Under the pieces are notes generated by a model. The model ran no database searches, was not told where the DNA came from, and was given only the letters and a program-made list of their open reading frames with translations. Source: Novosphingobium album (ex Liu et al. 2023) (GTDB taxonomy: Bacteria > Pseudomonadota > Alphaproteobacteria > Sphingomonadales > Sphingomonadaceae). From it: a stretch of DNA of 64,000 nt. The stretch covers positions 186,001 to 250,000 of the forward strand of contig NZ_JARESE010000001.1 in NCBI RefSeq assembly GCF_029076845.1, in the 5' to 3' direction. Position 1 is the stretch's first letter. Each line of letters starts with the position of its first letter. Made by a program: the position numbers and the translations under genes. Below are positions 55,191-63,684 of the stretch, one piece after another.

Positions 55191-56480
55191 TCATTCGGCG
55201 GCGACCCGCAGCGCCGGGTCCAGGTGCCATTGCGGCGCGGTGTCGCTGGCGCGCAGGCGGGCGCTTTCCAGCTCCATGTAGTCGCGCGTCATCGGGATCG
55301 CGTCGCGCCGCTTGACGTACTGGAGCTGCCAGTTGAGCATACCGCCGTTGCGGAACGCCTGCTCGGCGCCGCAAAGGTAGAATTCCCACATGCGGTAGAA
55401 CGTCTCGTCATACATCTCGACGATCTCTTCCCGGTGCAACCGGGTGCGGCGATACCATTCCTCCAGCGTGTGCGAATAGTGGAAGCGCATCCCTTCCACG
55501 TCCATGATCTGGAAGCCCGCCTTCTCGCTTTCGCTGACAAGCTCGGACAAGGCGGGGATATAGCCGCCGGGAAAGATGTACTTGCGCGTCCAGGCATCGG
55601 TGAAGCCGGGCCCGCGCGCGCGGCCGCAGCAGTGCGAGAACATCACGCCGTCGGGCTTGAGCAGCGTGTAGGTGTGGCGGAAGAAATCGGGATACTGCGG
55701 CGTGCCGACATGTTCCAGCAGGCCGACCGAGGTGATCCGGTCGAACTCGCCGCGCACGTCGCGGTAATCCATCAGCTCGAACTTCACGCGATCGGCCACG
55801 CCGGCGCGCGCCGCGCGTTCGCGGCAGAATTCGATCTGGTCGGGCGCCAGCGCGACGCCCAGCACGTCAACATCGTAATGCTTGTGCAGATAGAGCGCCA
55901 GGCCGCCCCAGCCGCAGCCGATATCGAGCACGCGCATACCCGCCGTCTTGCCCGGCTGCATATAGAGCTTGCCGGCGATATGCGCCTTCTTGTCGAGCTG
56001 GGCCTGTTCCAGGCTGTTCGCCGGATCGCGGTAATAGGCCATGGTATATTGCCGGTCCTCATCGAGGAACAGCTCGTAGAGGCGGCGCGTCAGGTTATAG
56101 GTATGCTCGGCATTGGCGCGCGCGGCGTGGCGGTTGTTGTAGCTGTCGATCCTGGATGCGGCGAAATTGGCCAGCTTGCGCATCGGCCCCTTGGCGCGGA
56201 AGCTGGCCTCGTCGCTGCCCTTGCCGTTGGCGGTGACGAACAGCACCAGATCGCGGATATCGTGCGGCGGCTCCACCACCAGCCAGCCCCACATATAGGC
56301 CTCGCCCGCGCCGATCTGCGGATAGCGGGCGATATGGCGCGATGCCTTGGGCGAAGTCAGGCGGATGCGGATCGGCGCTTCCGATCCTGGCCCATAGCTG
56401 TACGATCGGCCATCGTAGTCGATCACTTCCATCCGGCCAGTGCGGATGAGCTTGCCGAGCATCTTGTCCAATAGCCACAT
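55191..56480 (-). CDS. cyclopropane-fatty-acyl-phospholipid synthase family methyltransferase, copy 2
   Basis: A 429-residue paralogue of the preceding enzyme: NAEHTYNLTRRLYELFLDEDRQYTMAYY, SAM motif VLDIGCGWGGLALYLHKHYDV, SVGLLEHVGTPQYPDFF, and the shared TRKYIFPGGYIPALSEL. Compared with copy 1, HYDIGN is TYNLTR and YSCAYW is YTMAYY, so key positions of classical CFA synthases differ; it may modify another lipid. The ATG at 56480 starts MWLLDKMLGK; the frame upstream is not needed. First of the tandem pair. Confidence 0.87.
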   Translation of the reverse strand: MWLLDKMLGKLIRTGRMEVIDYDGRSYSYGPGSEAPIRIRLTSPKASRHIARYPQIGAGEAYMWGWLVVEPPHDIRDLVLFVTANGKGSDEASFRAKGPMRKLANFAASRIDSYNNRHAARANAEHTYNLTRRLYELFLDEDRQYTMAYYRDPANSLEQAQLDKKAHIAGKLYMQPGKTAGMRVLDIGCGWGGLALYLHKHYDVDVLGVALAPDQIEFCRERAARAGVADRVKFELMDYRDVRGEFDRITSVGLLEHVGTPQYPDFFRHTYTLLKPDGVMFSHCCGRARGPGFTDAWTRKYIFPGGYIPALSELVSESEKAGFQIMDVEGMRFHYSHTLEEWYRRTRLHREEIVEMYDETFYRMWEFYLCGAEQAFRNGGMLNWQLQYVKRRDAIPMTRDYMELESARLRASDTAPQWHLDPALRVAAE

Positions 56481-56542
56481 GCGGCCGGAGACTAGCTGCC
56501 TCACCCCGCCGCGCAAGGGGCAATCCGGCCCGGTGTTGGAGT

Positions 56543-56692
56543 GTTTGTCGGGAAATGCGCGGAAGAGCACATTTCAGAGCGTCACCGGCCCACGCCCCCA
56601 CCCGACCTCCCACGGAAGTATACTTGATGGGAGGTCGGGTGGGGGCGTGGGCCGGTGACGCCTTGCGCCAAAAGGCGCATTTCCCAACAAAC
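56543..56692. repeat. nested palindromic intergenic element, largest copy, with a perfect 32-bp inner inverted repeat
   Basis: Outer arms GTTTGTCGGGAAATGCGC (56543-56560) and the complement of GCGCATTTCCCAACAAAC (56675-56692) match at 17 of 18 positions. Inside, 56581-56612 and 56628-56659 are perfect 32-bp inverted repeats, starting GTCACCGGCCCACGCC, around a 15-nt loop that itself holds the palindrome AAGTATACTT. The flanking GGAAATGCGCGGAAGA and GCCTTGCGCCAAAAGGCGC match the 10450 copy. Lies between copy 2 of the CFA-like genes and the GDT1 gene. Confidence 0.85.
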
Positions 56693-56694
56693 GC

Positions 56695-57267
56695 CTATAA
56701 CACCCCGGTCGATTGCGCGAGCTGCCACAGGCCCAGCACCAGGAACAGCAGGGCGGCGGCGATCCGCGTGGCGCGCAGCGAGACGCGCTTGACCAGTTCC
56801 TCGCCCAGGAAAACCGCCGGCCCGTTCGCCAGCATCATGCCCAGCGTGGTTCCCGCCGCGACGACCAGCACGCTGTGGTACTTGGCGCCCAGCGCGATCG
56901 TGGCGACTTGCGTCTTGTCGCCCATCTCCACGAGGAAGAAGGCCACGAGCGTCGTCAGGAAGGCGCCGCCGCGCTGTTTGAAACCCTCGTCATCGTCAAG
57001 CTTGTCGGGAACGAGCGTCCAGGCTGCCATGGCGATGAAGCCCAGCGCCACCGCGACGCGGAACCACGGCGCATCCACCAGCCCGGCCACTTCGCGCCCG
57101 ACCAGTGCGGCCAGCGCGTGATTGGCGATCGTCGCGCAGAAGATGCCGGCCAGGATCTGCCAGGGCGCGCGCAGCCGCGCGGCCAGCACGATCGCCAGCA
57201 GCATCGTCTTGTCGCCGATCTCGGCCAGCGCGACCACGGCGGTCGAGGCCAGGAACGCCTCGATCAC
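56695..57267 (-). CDS. UPF0016/GDT1 (TMEM165) family cation transporter
   Basis: A 190-residue inner-membrane protein with six helices in two halves. Both signature motifs are present: VVALAEIGDKTMLLAIVLA (first half, EIGDKT) and FFLVEMGDKTQVATIALGA (second half, EMGDKT). These acidic motifs carry Mn or Ca; bacterial relatives export Mn. The start is GTG overlapping the upstream SDR stop (GTGA). Its stop lies 2 bp beyond the large palindrome. Contrast the motif-less relative at 12257. Confidence 0.92.
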   Translation of the reverse strand: MIEAFLASTAVVALAEIGDKTMLLAIVLAARLRAPWQILAGIFCATIANHALAALVGREVAGLVDAPWFRVAVALGFIAMAAWTLVPDKLDDDEGFKQRGGAFLTTLVAFFLVEMGDKTQVATIALGAKYHSVLVVAAGTTLGMMLANGPAVFLGEELVKRVSLRATRIAAALLFLVLGLWQLAQSTGVL

Positions 57268-58019
57268 CGGCGCGCCAGGAACAGGACGTCGCGCGGCTGG
57301 GAAAGCAGGTGCTGTCCCGAATCGACGAACAGCGTCTCGCCGCTGGCCAGCCAGCCTTCGGCGAGGAACAGGGCGGCCGAGGCGATCTCGTCGGCGCCGG
57401 TCTTGCGGTGGAGCAGGTTCATGCGGTGCGAGCGTTCGGTTTCGGCTTCGGTCTGGTCGTGGCTGGCGAGAATGGCGCCGGGTGCGATCGCATAGACGCG
57501 GTCCGCCGGATCGTCGAGCGCCATCGACAGCATCGTCACGCTCGCGGCCAGGGCGTGCTTGCTCATCGTGTAGGAGAAGAAATCGGGGTTGGGGTTGGCG
57601 ATCTTCTGGTCGGTAAGCGCGATGACGCGGCGCCCGCCGCGCGCGCGGGCGGCTTGCAGGAAGCGCTGCGCCATGCGGGCGGGCGCGGCGGCGTTGATCC
57701 GCATCGCGGCATCGAAGGTTGCCGGATCGAGCGCGCGGGCATCGTCGAGCGGAAAGATGGCGGCGCAATTGACCAGGACTCGCCAGTCCTCCAGCCGCGC
57801 CGCCAGCGCGTCGACCATCGCCACCAGCGCCGGCTGGTCGGCCAGGTCGCAGCCCACCGTCTCGGCCGAGGGCAGGGTGGCGGCCAGCGCCTCGGCCTCC
57901 CGCGCGGAGTGGCCATAATGGATCACCACGTGCCAGCCCGCCTCGCCGAAACGCCGGGCGATCGCCGCGCCGATCCGCCGCGCGGCGCCAGTGACGAGAA
58001 CCGCCGGCCGGCTCACCAT
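57264..58019 (-). CDS. pteridine-reductase-like SDR oxidoreductase
   Basis: A 251-residue SDR with LVTGAARRIGAAIARRF: the TGxxxRxG form is the mark of pteridine reductases and FolM, unlike the TGxxxGxG of common SDRs. The active site is SYTMSKHAL (YxxxK), and the C-terminus SGETLFVDSGQHL is normal. It may reduce dihydromonapterin or dihydrofolate with NADPH. Its stop overlaps the GTG start of the GDT1 gene, so they are coupled. Starts at the ATG giving MVSRPAVLVTG. Confidence 0.85.
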   Translation of the reverse strand: MVSRPAVLVTGAARRIGAAIARRFGEAGWHVVIHYGHSAREAEALAATLPSAETVGCDLADQPALVAMVDALAARLEDWRVLVNCAAIFPLDDARALDPATFDAAMRINAAAPARMAQRFLQAARARGGRRVIALTDQKIANPNPDFFSYTMSKHALAASVTMLSMALDDPADRVYAIAPGAILASHDQTEAETERSHRMNLLHRKTGADEIASAALFLAEGWLASGETLFVDSGQHLLSQPRDVLFLARR

Positions 58020-58155
58020 CGGGAACCGGATCGCGAGCCGGGGTGACGCGGGATTCGCGAGGGAGCGGGGCGGGTCATGCCGGCATTGAAGCACAGCCCC
58101 GCCGCGCGGGAAAGCACCGCCGCCGGTGTGATCGCGTCCGCGAAGCGCGCCAGCT

Positions 58156-59682
58156 TCAGCCGAAGCCCACCACCTTGCGATATCCGGTGCTGTCCGTCCG
58201 GGCCGGCTCGCCGTGGTGGTCGCGGTCCTTTTCGTTGCGCAGCGTGGTGCGCCGCTCGAACTTGAACTGACCGACGACGCGGGCCATCGAGGCCGCCTGA
58301 TCGGACAGCGCGCGGGCGGCGGCGTTGGATTGCTCGACCATGGCGGCGTTGTGCTGCGTGTTGAGGTCAAGCTGCTGGATATCGCCGCTGAGCGCGCGCA
58401 TACTTTGCGCCTGCCCGGTCGAATGACGGGAAATCTCGTCGGCCAGCAGCGTGGTCTCGCCCAGCCGGGCGATGATCTCTTCCAGCGCGCTGCGGGTCTG
58501 GCCGACCAGGCTGACGCCTTCGTGCACGTCGTGCGACGATTTGGTGATGAGCTGCTTGATGTCGTGGGCCGATTCGGTGGTGCGATGGGCCAGTGCGCGC
58601 ACTTCGCTGGCAACCACGGCGAAGCCCTTGCCCGCCTCGCCCGCGCGAGCGGCCTCGACCCCGGCGTTGAGCGCCAGCAGGTTGGTCTGGAACGCGATCC
58701 CGTCGATCACGTCGATGATGCTGGCGATCTCGGCCGAGGATTGCTTGATCTTGTCCATGGCCACCACCGCCGCGCCCATCACCTGCCCGCCGTGGCCGGC
58801 ATTGCGGGAGACTTCGCCCACGCTCTGGTCGACATGGCCCGCGCTTTCCGCCGTGGTGCCGATCGTCGCGGTCACCTGGCGGACACCCTCGGCAACGCGC
58901 CCGATCGTCGCGGCCTGTTCCTCGGTGCGCAGCGCCAGATCGTTGGCCGCCATGCTGATTTCCTGCGCGCTGATCTTCACGTTCTCGGCCGAATGGGTGA
59001 TCTCCAGGACCATCGCGCTGATCTGGTGGCGCATGGCGTGGAAATCCCGGGCGAGCTGCCCGTAAGCGTCCGGCAGGTTTTCGAGCTGGGTCTGCAGGTT
59101 GCCCTTGGCCAGTTCGGCCAGCGCATGGCTCATCGAATCGAGCGCCCGGCTGCGCGCTTCGGATTCCGCGATGAAATAGGCATCGAGCGCGTGGCTCATG
59201 TCATGCAGCGCGGTCTTGACCAGCGCGGCGATCATCCGCCCGGTGGACCGGCTGTTGAACGGCGTCACCAGCCGGCGCGCCATCAGCGCGGTGATGACCT
59301 CTTCGAGCACGAAGGCATAGCTGGTGACATAGTAATCGGGCGTCAGGCCGACGCGCGCGTGGACCAGCCCGATCTTTTCCGATCGCTCGGCCGCGTGCCG
59401 ATCGAACGGCCCGGAAAACAGCTTGAGCCAGTGCGAGAGCTGCGCCGACCGGGCCCTGTCGCGCATTTCCCGTGTCGGCAGCAGTTGCCGCAGCGCCGGC
59501 GTCGCCTCGATCCGCGCGTAAAGCGCCCTGAGCGCGGCGGGGGCGTGCTTCTCGATCGCGCGGCGCAGGCGGGGGAAGTGGCGGTAATGCTCGCCGGCGA
59601 GTGGGGCGATGCTGGCATGGCGCTCGCGCGCGGGGCCTGCGGCGGGATTTGCGGCGGGGTTTGCTGGGGTCTCGTCGATCAT
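58156..59682 (-). CDS. globin-coupled methyl-accepting chemotaxis transducer
   Basis: A 508-residue soluble transducer. Residues about 25-180 form a sensor globin: [18 protein letters not shown] gives the proximal His (108). A linker and the signalling coiled coil follow, with the hairpin tip [48 protein letters not shown] summarised around residues 310-360. No membrane helices. It should bind haem and sense O2, passing the signal to CheA/CheW. No che genes are near. The C-terminus after FERR is polar and lacks a clear CheR-binding pentapeptide. Confidence 0.93.
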   Translation of the reverse strand: MIDETPANPAANPAAGPARERHASIAPLAGEHYRHFPRLRRAIEKHAPAALRALYARIEATPALRQLLPTREMRDRARSAQLSHWLKLFSGPFDRHAAERSEKIGLVHARVGLTPDYYVTSYAFVLEEVITALMARRLVTPFNSRSTGRMIAALVKTALHDMSHALDAYFIAESEARSRALDSMSHALAELAKGNLQTQLENLPDAYGQLARDFHAMRHQISAMVLEITHSAENVKISAQEISMAANDLALRTEEQAATIGRVAEGVRQVTATIGTTAESAGHVDQSVGEVSRNAGHGGQVMGAAVVAMDKIKQSSAEIASIIDVIDGIAFQTNLLALNAGVEAARAGEAGKGFAVVASEVRALAHRTTESAHDIKQLITKSSHDVHEGVSLVGQTRSALEEIIARLGETTLLADEISRHSTGQAQSMRALSGDIQQLDLNTQHNAAMVEQSNAAARALSDQAASMARVVGQFKFERRTTLRNEKDRDHHGEPARTDSTGYRKVVGFG

Positions 59683-59911
59683 GCCGGGTCTGTCTCCAAT
59701 GCCACTCGATGCGTGCCTGCCTCTGGTCTCCCGGACTGGGGGCCGGGAGATTTCGAGATGAATGGAGACCGCGTGGCGCCCCCTTGCAAAGCGTGAGCGA
59801 AAGCTAGGCAGAAGTGGTTAATGCTCCGCCCAGACCGGAATTAGGGAACGTTCCCGGCATGTCGGTGAGAATATCGGAAGGGATGGCCGGCGTTTTCCCG
59901 GGGCGCGAAAA

Positions 59912-59943
59912 AGGGCGCGCCGCCCGGCCCGGCGGCGCGCCCT
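59912..59943 (-). terminator. rho-independent terminator of the glycine-zipper gene
   Basis: A perfect 13-bp GC stem (AGGGCGCGCCGCC / GGCGGCGCGCCCT, 6-nt loop) is followed on the minus strand by TTTTT. It lies 28 nt beyond the stop of the glycine-zipper gene, as expected for an intrinsic terminator. Confidence 0.85.
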
Positions 59944-59971
59944 GGGATCGGCCGCGCGGCGGCTCAGGCGG

Positions 59972-60340
59972 TCAGCGGCACTTCAGGTCGCCGCGATCGA
60001 TCTCGCGCCCCAGCAGGCCACCGGCAACCCCGCCGAGGACCGCGCCCAGCGTGCGATCGCCATTGCCCGCGATCTCGTGCCCGGCCAGCGCCCCCACGCC
60101 GGCACCGATGAGAAGCCCGGTCGTGCCGTTGTCGCGGCGGCAGTAATAGCGCCCGTCGCGCCCGCGCCAGACGTGGTCGTTGCGGGTCACGCGGCGCGGC
60201 TCGCTATAGCGGCCGCGCGAATCGTAGACATGGGTGTTGTGATGGCGATTGGCGTATGACCGGTGCGGCCGATCGGCCAGGGCGGGCGTGACGGGGAGCG
60301 CGACCGCGGCCAGAGTGACAGCCAGCAGGATCTTCTTCAT
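59972..60340 (-). CDS. secreted glycine-zipper 2TM-domain protein
   Basis: A 122-residue protein: signal peptide MKKILLAVTLAAVALPVTPALA, then a basic, Tyr/His/Arg-rich region (DRPHRSYANRHHNTHVYD) with VWRGRDGRYYCRRDNGTTG, then a glycine zipper LIGAGVGALAGHEIAGNGDRTLGAVLGGVAGGLLG. Family members (like RcnB/17-kDa antigen types) sit in the envelope; function is poorly known. The last residues DRGDLKCR supply a second Cys. ATG 60340 follows AAGGA at 8 nt. Ends in a clear terminator. Confidence 0.85.
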   Translation of the reverse strand: MKKILLAVTLAAVALPVTPALADRPHRSYANRHHNTHVYDSRGRYSEPRRVTRNDHVWRGRDGRYYCRRDNGTTGLLIGAGVGALAGHEIAGNGDRTLGAVLGGVAGGLLGREIDRGDLKCR

Positions 60341-60508
60341 CGTTCGCATCCTTTTGCGTAAACCAGTTTTCCACAACGGTAACTTGCGAAGTGCCGCTTT
60401 GCTCCCCAACCCCCGATGAACCGCGCCGATCGCCTGGGCGGGGGGAAGACAAGCCGGGCGCTGGCTGCGATGAACCGCGCCATTGCCATGCTCCGGGGGA
60501 GATTCGCC

Positions 60509-61366
60509 ATGAAGCTTGATCTGATCGACGTGTTCGGCACCCGCGCCTTGTCGGGCAATCCGCTGGCCGTGGTGCATGGCGCCGCCGCGCTGGACCCGGC
60601 GGCCATGCTCAGGCTGACGCAATGGCTCGGCTTTTCCGAGACGACGTTCCTGCTGCCGCCCGCCGATCCCGCGGCCGATTACCGCGCGCGGATCTTCTAT
60701 CCAGCGGGCGAATTGCCATTCGCCGGGCATCCGACGCTCGGCACCTGCCACGCCTGGCTGAACGCGGGCGGGCGGCCCAGGGTGCCGGGACGGATCGTGC
60801 AGCAATGCGGCATTGGCCTGATCGAAGTGCGGCAGGAGGACGACCTGCTCAGCTTCGCCGCGCCCCCGCTGATCAAGGACGGTCCGCTCGACGCGGCCGA
60901 ACGGGCTGAAGCGATCCGCGTGGCCGGCGTGCCCGAAGCGGCGGTGATCGAGGCGGTCCACGTGGTCAACGGGCCGCGCTGGCAATTGTTGCGCCTGCGC
61001 TCGGCCGAAGAGGTACTGGCCGCCCGCCCGGTGGCGCGGGCCCCGGTGGGCACCGACATCGGCCTTGCCGGGCCTTGCGGCGAAGGCGGCGAGGCCGACT
61101 GGGAGCTGCGGGCCTTCTTCGCCAACCAGCACGGCGCGATCGTCGAAGACCCGGTGACGGGCAGCTTCAACGCGGGCGTGGCGCTGCACTTGTTCGCCCA
61201 CGGCCTGGCCCGGGACGGCTACACTGCCGCGCAGGGCCGCATGACCGGCGCCGATGGCCGGGTGCGCGTGCGCCGCGATGCCGACGGTTCGGTCTGGATC
61301 GGCGGCCGCTGCGATACGATCGCGGCGGGGGCGGCGCTGCCGGCCTTCGCGGCGGTCGGGGCATGA
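60509..61366 (+). CDS. PhzF-family isomerase/epimerase
   Basis: A 285-residue PhzF-fold protein: VFGTRALSGNPLAVVHGA, the catalytic Glu in GFSETTFLLPP (about residue 45), FYPAGELPFAGHPTLGTCHAWL, and the second half DPVTGSFNAGVALHLF. Relatives isomerise dihydro-hydroxyanthranilate or act on other small acids; in non-phenazine bacteria the role is unknown. No phenazine genes are nearby. ATG 60509 follows GGGGGAG at 8 nt; the upstream in-frame ATGs lack such a site. Confidence 0.9.
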   Translation: MKLDLIDVFGTRALSGNPLAVVHGAAALDPAAMLRLTQWLGFSETTFLLPPADPAADYRARIFYPAGELPFAGHPTLGTCHAWLNAGGRPRVPGRIVQQCGIGLIEVRQEDDLLSFAAPPLIKDGPLDAAERAEAIRVAGVPEAAVIEAVHVVNGPRWQLLRLRSAEEVLAARPVARAPVGTDIGLAGPCGEGGEADWELRAFFANQHGAIVEDPVTGSFNAGVALHLFAHGLARDGYTAAQGRMTGADGRVRVRRDADGSVWIGGRCDTIAAGAALPAFAAVGA

Positions 61367-61633
61367 TGCTGCTCCGCCCGGACCGGGCGCGGCCAAAAAC
61401 GCTGCCGCGATGCCGGTTGCCGATGGCGACTGATCCCTGGCCGGTGCTTGCGCGCGCGCCATCGAATCGCGGCGATCTCGCGGCGCGCGCCGCAGGGCCG
61501 GCAAAGGCGCGGAGCCGGCGTTCGGCCCGCGTTCAGGATAATCCCGCGGTGCAAGACGGCCCACGGTTGACTCGGGATACCCCTCACCCTAAGGGGGCGG
61601 CGCCTCGGCGGGCGGCCGTTGTTTTGTGTCAGT

Positions 61634-61647
61634 CGTTCGATCGAACG
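61634..61647. promoter_or_regulatory. perfect palindrome just before atpI
   Basis: CGTTCGATCGAACG is a perfect 14-nt palindrome ending 10 nt before the atpI start, partly overlapping its ribosome-site region. It could be an operator or an RNA hairpin; no known regulator motif is matched. The rest of the 291-bp gap after the PhzF gene has only a small hairpin near 61580-61598. Confidence 0.35.
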
Positions 61648-61657
61648 GGAGCATGGC

Positions 61658-61978
61658 ATGAACGATGAGCCGGACGCTCGGGACCCTGTCGGTGAGGACA
61701 AGCGGATCGACACGCTGGACGAGCGGCTGAAGGCCGTGCGGGCGCGTGAGGAGAAGCGGTGGAAACCGGCCGCGGGCGCGGAAACGGACGAGAATTATCG
61801 TGCCGGAAACCGTGTCCTGGCCGATCTCATCGGGGGAATCGTGGGCGGCGCGTTCATTGGCTGGGTGATCGATCACTTCGCCGGCACTTCGCCCTGGGGT
61901 CTGTTGGTGATGTTGTTCCTTGGAATATTCGTCTCCTTCAGGAACATCATCCGGATGTCGAACCGGCGCCCTGACTGA
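61658..61978 (+). CDS. atpI: ATP synthase subunit I (AtpI/AtpZ-like)
   Basis: A 106-residue protein with a charged N-terminal half (DEPDARDPVGEDKRIDTLDE...) and two helices: VLADLIGGIVGGAFIGWVIDHF and PWGLLVMLFLGIFVSFRNIIR. It is the first gene of the F0 operon and matches the small AtpI-type proteins that help assemble the c ring or carry Mg/Ca. ATG follows GGGAG at 8 nt. AtpB begins 66 nt later. Confidence 0.88.
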   Translation: MNDEPDARDPVGEDKRIDTLDERLKAVRAREEKRWKPAAGAETDENYRAGNRVLADLIGGIVGGAFIGWVIDHFAGTSPWGLLVMLFLGIFVSFRNIIRMSNRRPD

Positions 61979-62044
61979 TCCCTGAAGCGAAGGGGACCAC
62001 AAGGGGCGCTGTCGCGCATGTAAGGTAGTCGAAGAGGCTTAGAC

Positions 62045-62836
62045 GTGGCAGCCGAAGCGGGCAAAGTCGATCCGATGCACCAGTTCACCATCGAGCCCCT
62101 GTTCGGGACCGATGGCTGGCAGGTGGCGGGGTACAACATTCCCTTCACCAATTCCGCCTTGTGGATGGTGATCACGGCGCTGGCCCTGCTGATCTTCGTC
62201 GCGGGCGGCATGAAACGCGAGCTGGTGCCCGGCCGCTGGCAGATGGCGGTGGAAAGCTTCACCGGCTTCATCGACGGTATGCTCGCGGCCAATGTCGGCC
62301 CGGCGGGCAAGAAGTACGTGCCCTATATCTTCTCGCTGTTCATGTTCATCCTTTTCGCCAACGTGCTGGGAATGCTGCCGCTGGGCGTCATCCCGGGCGC
62401 GCATCCGTTCACTTTCACCAGCCATTTCAGCGCCACCGGCGTGCTCGCGATCATGTCGTTCGCGATCGTGCTGATCGTCGGCTTCTGGAAGCACAAGCTT
62501 CATTTCTTCTCGCTGTTCGTGCCGCACGGGACGCCGCTCCCGATGATCCCGCTGATCTTCATGATCGAGCTGGTTTCGTTCCTGGTGCGCCCGTTCAGCC
62601 TTGGCCTGCGACTGTTCGTCGCGATGATGGCCGGCCACGTACTGCTTGAGGTGCTGTCGGGCTTCGTCATCAGCGGCCTGAACGCAGGCTTGGGCATCGG
62701 CCCCGTGGTCAGCCTGCTCAGCTTCGTTCTGATGATCGCGATCGTCGCGCTCGAAGTCCTGGTCGCCGCGATCCAGGCTTATGTTTTCGCGCTGCTGACG
62801 TCGCTCTATCTCAACGACGCCGAGAATCTTCACTAA
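62045..62836 (+). CDS. atpB: ATP synthase F0 subunit a
   Basis: A 263-residue integral protein of the proton channel. Helices include YVPYIFSLFMFILFANVLGMLP and FLVRPFSLGLRLFVAMMAGHVLLEVL, the latter with the essential Arg in SLGLRLFVAMMAGH; QAYVFALLTSLYLNDAENLH closes the protein. Start is GTG at 62045, following GAAGAGG. Length fits alphaproteobacterial AtpB. Second gene of the F0 operon. Confidence 0.96.
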   Translation: MAAEAGKVDPMHQFTIEPLFGTDGWQVAGYNIPFTNSALWMVITALALLIFVAGGMKRELVPGRWQMAVESFTGFIDGMLAANVGPAGKKYVPYIFSLFMFILFANVLGMLPLGVIPGAHPFTFTSHFSATGVLAIMSFAIVLIVGFWKHKLHFFSLFVPHGTPLPMIPLIFMIELVSFLVRPFSLGLRLFVAMMAGHVLLEVLSGFVISGLNAGLGIGPVVSLLSFVLMIAIVALEVLVAAIQAYVFALLTSLYLNDAENLH

Positions 62837-62882
62837 GCCCAACTCAACAACAGTCACGTTTTTCCAGGAAGGAGTTTTTCAA

Positions 62883-63110
62883 ATGGATCAGGAAGCAGCC
62901 AAGCTGGTCGGCGCCGGTCTTGCCGCCATCGGTGCGGGTATGGCCGCCATCGGCGTGGGTAACGTCTTCGGTTCGTTCCTTGAGAGCGCGCTGCGCAACC
63001 CCGGCGCGGCCGACGGCCAGCAGGGCCGCCTGTTCATCGGCTTCGCCGCCGCCGAACTTCTCGGCCTGCTCTCGTTCGTCGTCGCGATGATCCTCATCTT
63101 CGTCGCCTGA
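62883..63110 (+). CDS. atpE: ATP synthase F0 subunit c
   Basis: A 75-residue hairpin of two helices, AKLVGAGLAAIGAGMAAIGVGNVFGSFLESALRNPGA and GFAAAELLGLLSFVVAMILIFVA. The proton-carrying carboxylate is the Glu in FAAAELLGL (about residue 57). The Gly/Ala-rich first helix packs the c ring. Strong GGAAGGAG before ATG, as expected for the most abundant subunit. A hairpin with two CCGGCCGG arms (about 63133-63169) follows, before b'. Confidence 0.96.
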   Translation: MDQEAAKLVGAGLAAIGAGMAAIGVGNVFGSFLESALRNPGAADGQQGRLFIGFAAAELLGLLSFVVAMILIFVA

Positions 63111-63189
63111 ACGCATTGCCCCACTGATTCCGGCCGGAGATGCGCCTGACGCGCGCGTTCCGGCCGGGCTGAAAGCTCCGGATTCCGCC

Positions 63190-63684
63190 ATGCCTCAAAT
63201 AGCCCAGCTATCTGCGACATATGCCAGCCAGATCTTCTGGGTCCTGCTGGTCTTCGGCTTCATCTTCTTCGTCATCGGCCGGGGCATGGTCCCCAAGGTG
63301 ATGCAGACGGTCGAAGCGCGCGACAAGCAGATCGCGGATGATCTCATGGCGGCGGAAGCCGCGCGCAAGGCGGCGGATGCCGAGGAAGAAGCCTGGCGCA
63401 AGCGTGAGAACGAGAACCGCGCGCGGGCGCAGGCGATCATCGCCAGCGCCAAGGGCGAGGCGGCCAAGGCGTCCGAAAGCCGTCTGGTCGCGGTCCACGC
63501 CCGGCTCGATGCGCATCTCGCCGAGGCCGAGGCACGCATCGCCGCCGCGCGCGACGGCGCCATGGCCGAGATCGAAACGGTGGCGAGCGAGGCCGCGGGC
63601 GACATCGTCGCGCGGATCGCCGGCGTCACTGTGGACGAAGCCGCCACCCGCGCCGCCGTCAAGGATGTGCTGGCCCATGGCTGA
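63190..63684 (+). CDS. ATP synthase F0 subunit b' (second b-type subunit)
   Basis: A 164-residue stalk subunit: one N-terminal helix (IFWVLLVFGFIFFVIGRGMVPKV) and a long charged coiled coil (ARKAADAEEEAWRKRENENRARAQAII...). Alphaproteobacteria carry two different b subunits, b' preceding b; position after atpE identifies this one as b'. Its end overlaps the b gene start by 8 bp. Confidence 0.92.
   Translation: MPQIAQLSATYASQIFWVLLVFGFIFFVIGRGMVPKVMQTVEARDKQIADDLMAAEAARKAADAEEEAWRKRENENRARAQAIIASAKGEAAKASESRLVAVHARLDAHLAEAEARIAAARDGAMAEIETVASEAAGDIVARIAGVTVDEAATRAAVKDVLAHG

Noticed and set aside
60416..60508. N-terminal extension of the PhzF-like protein
   Set aside because: Two earlier in-frame ATGs lack ribosome sites, and the family sequence starts at MKLDLIDVFG after GGGGGAG.
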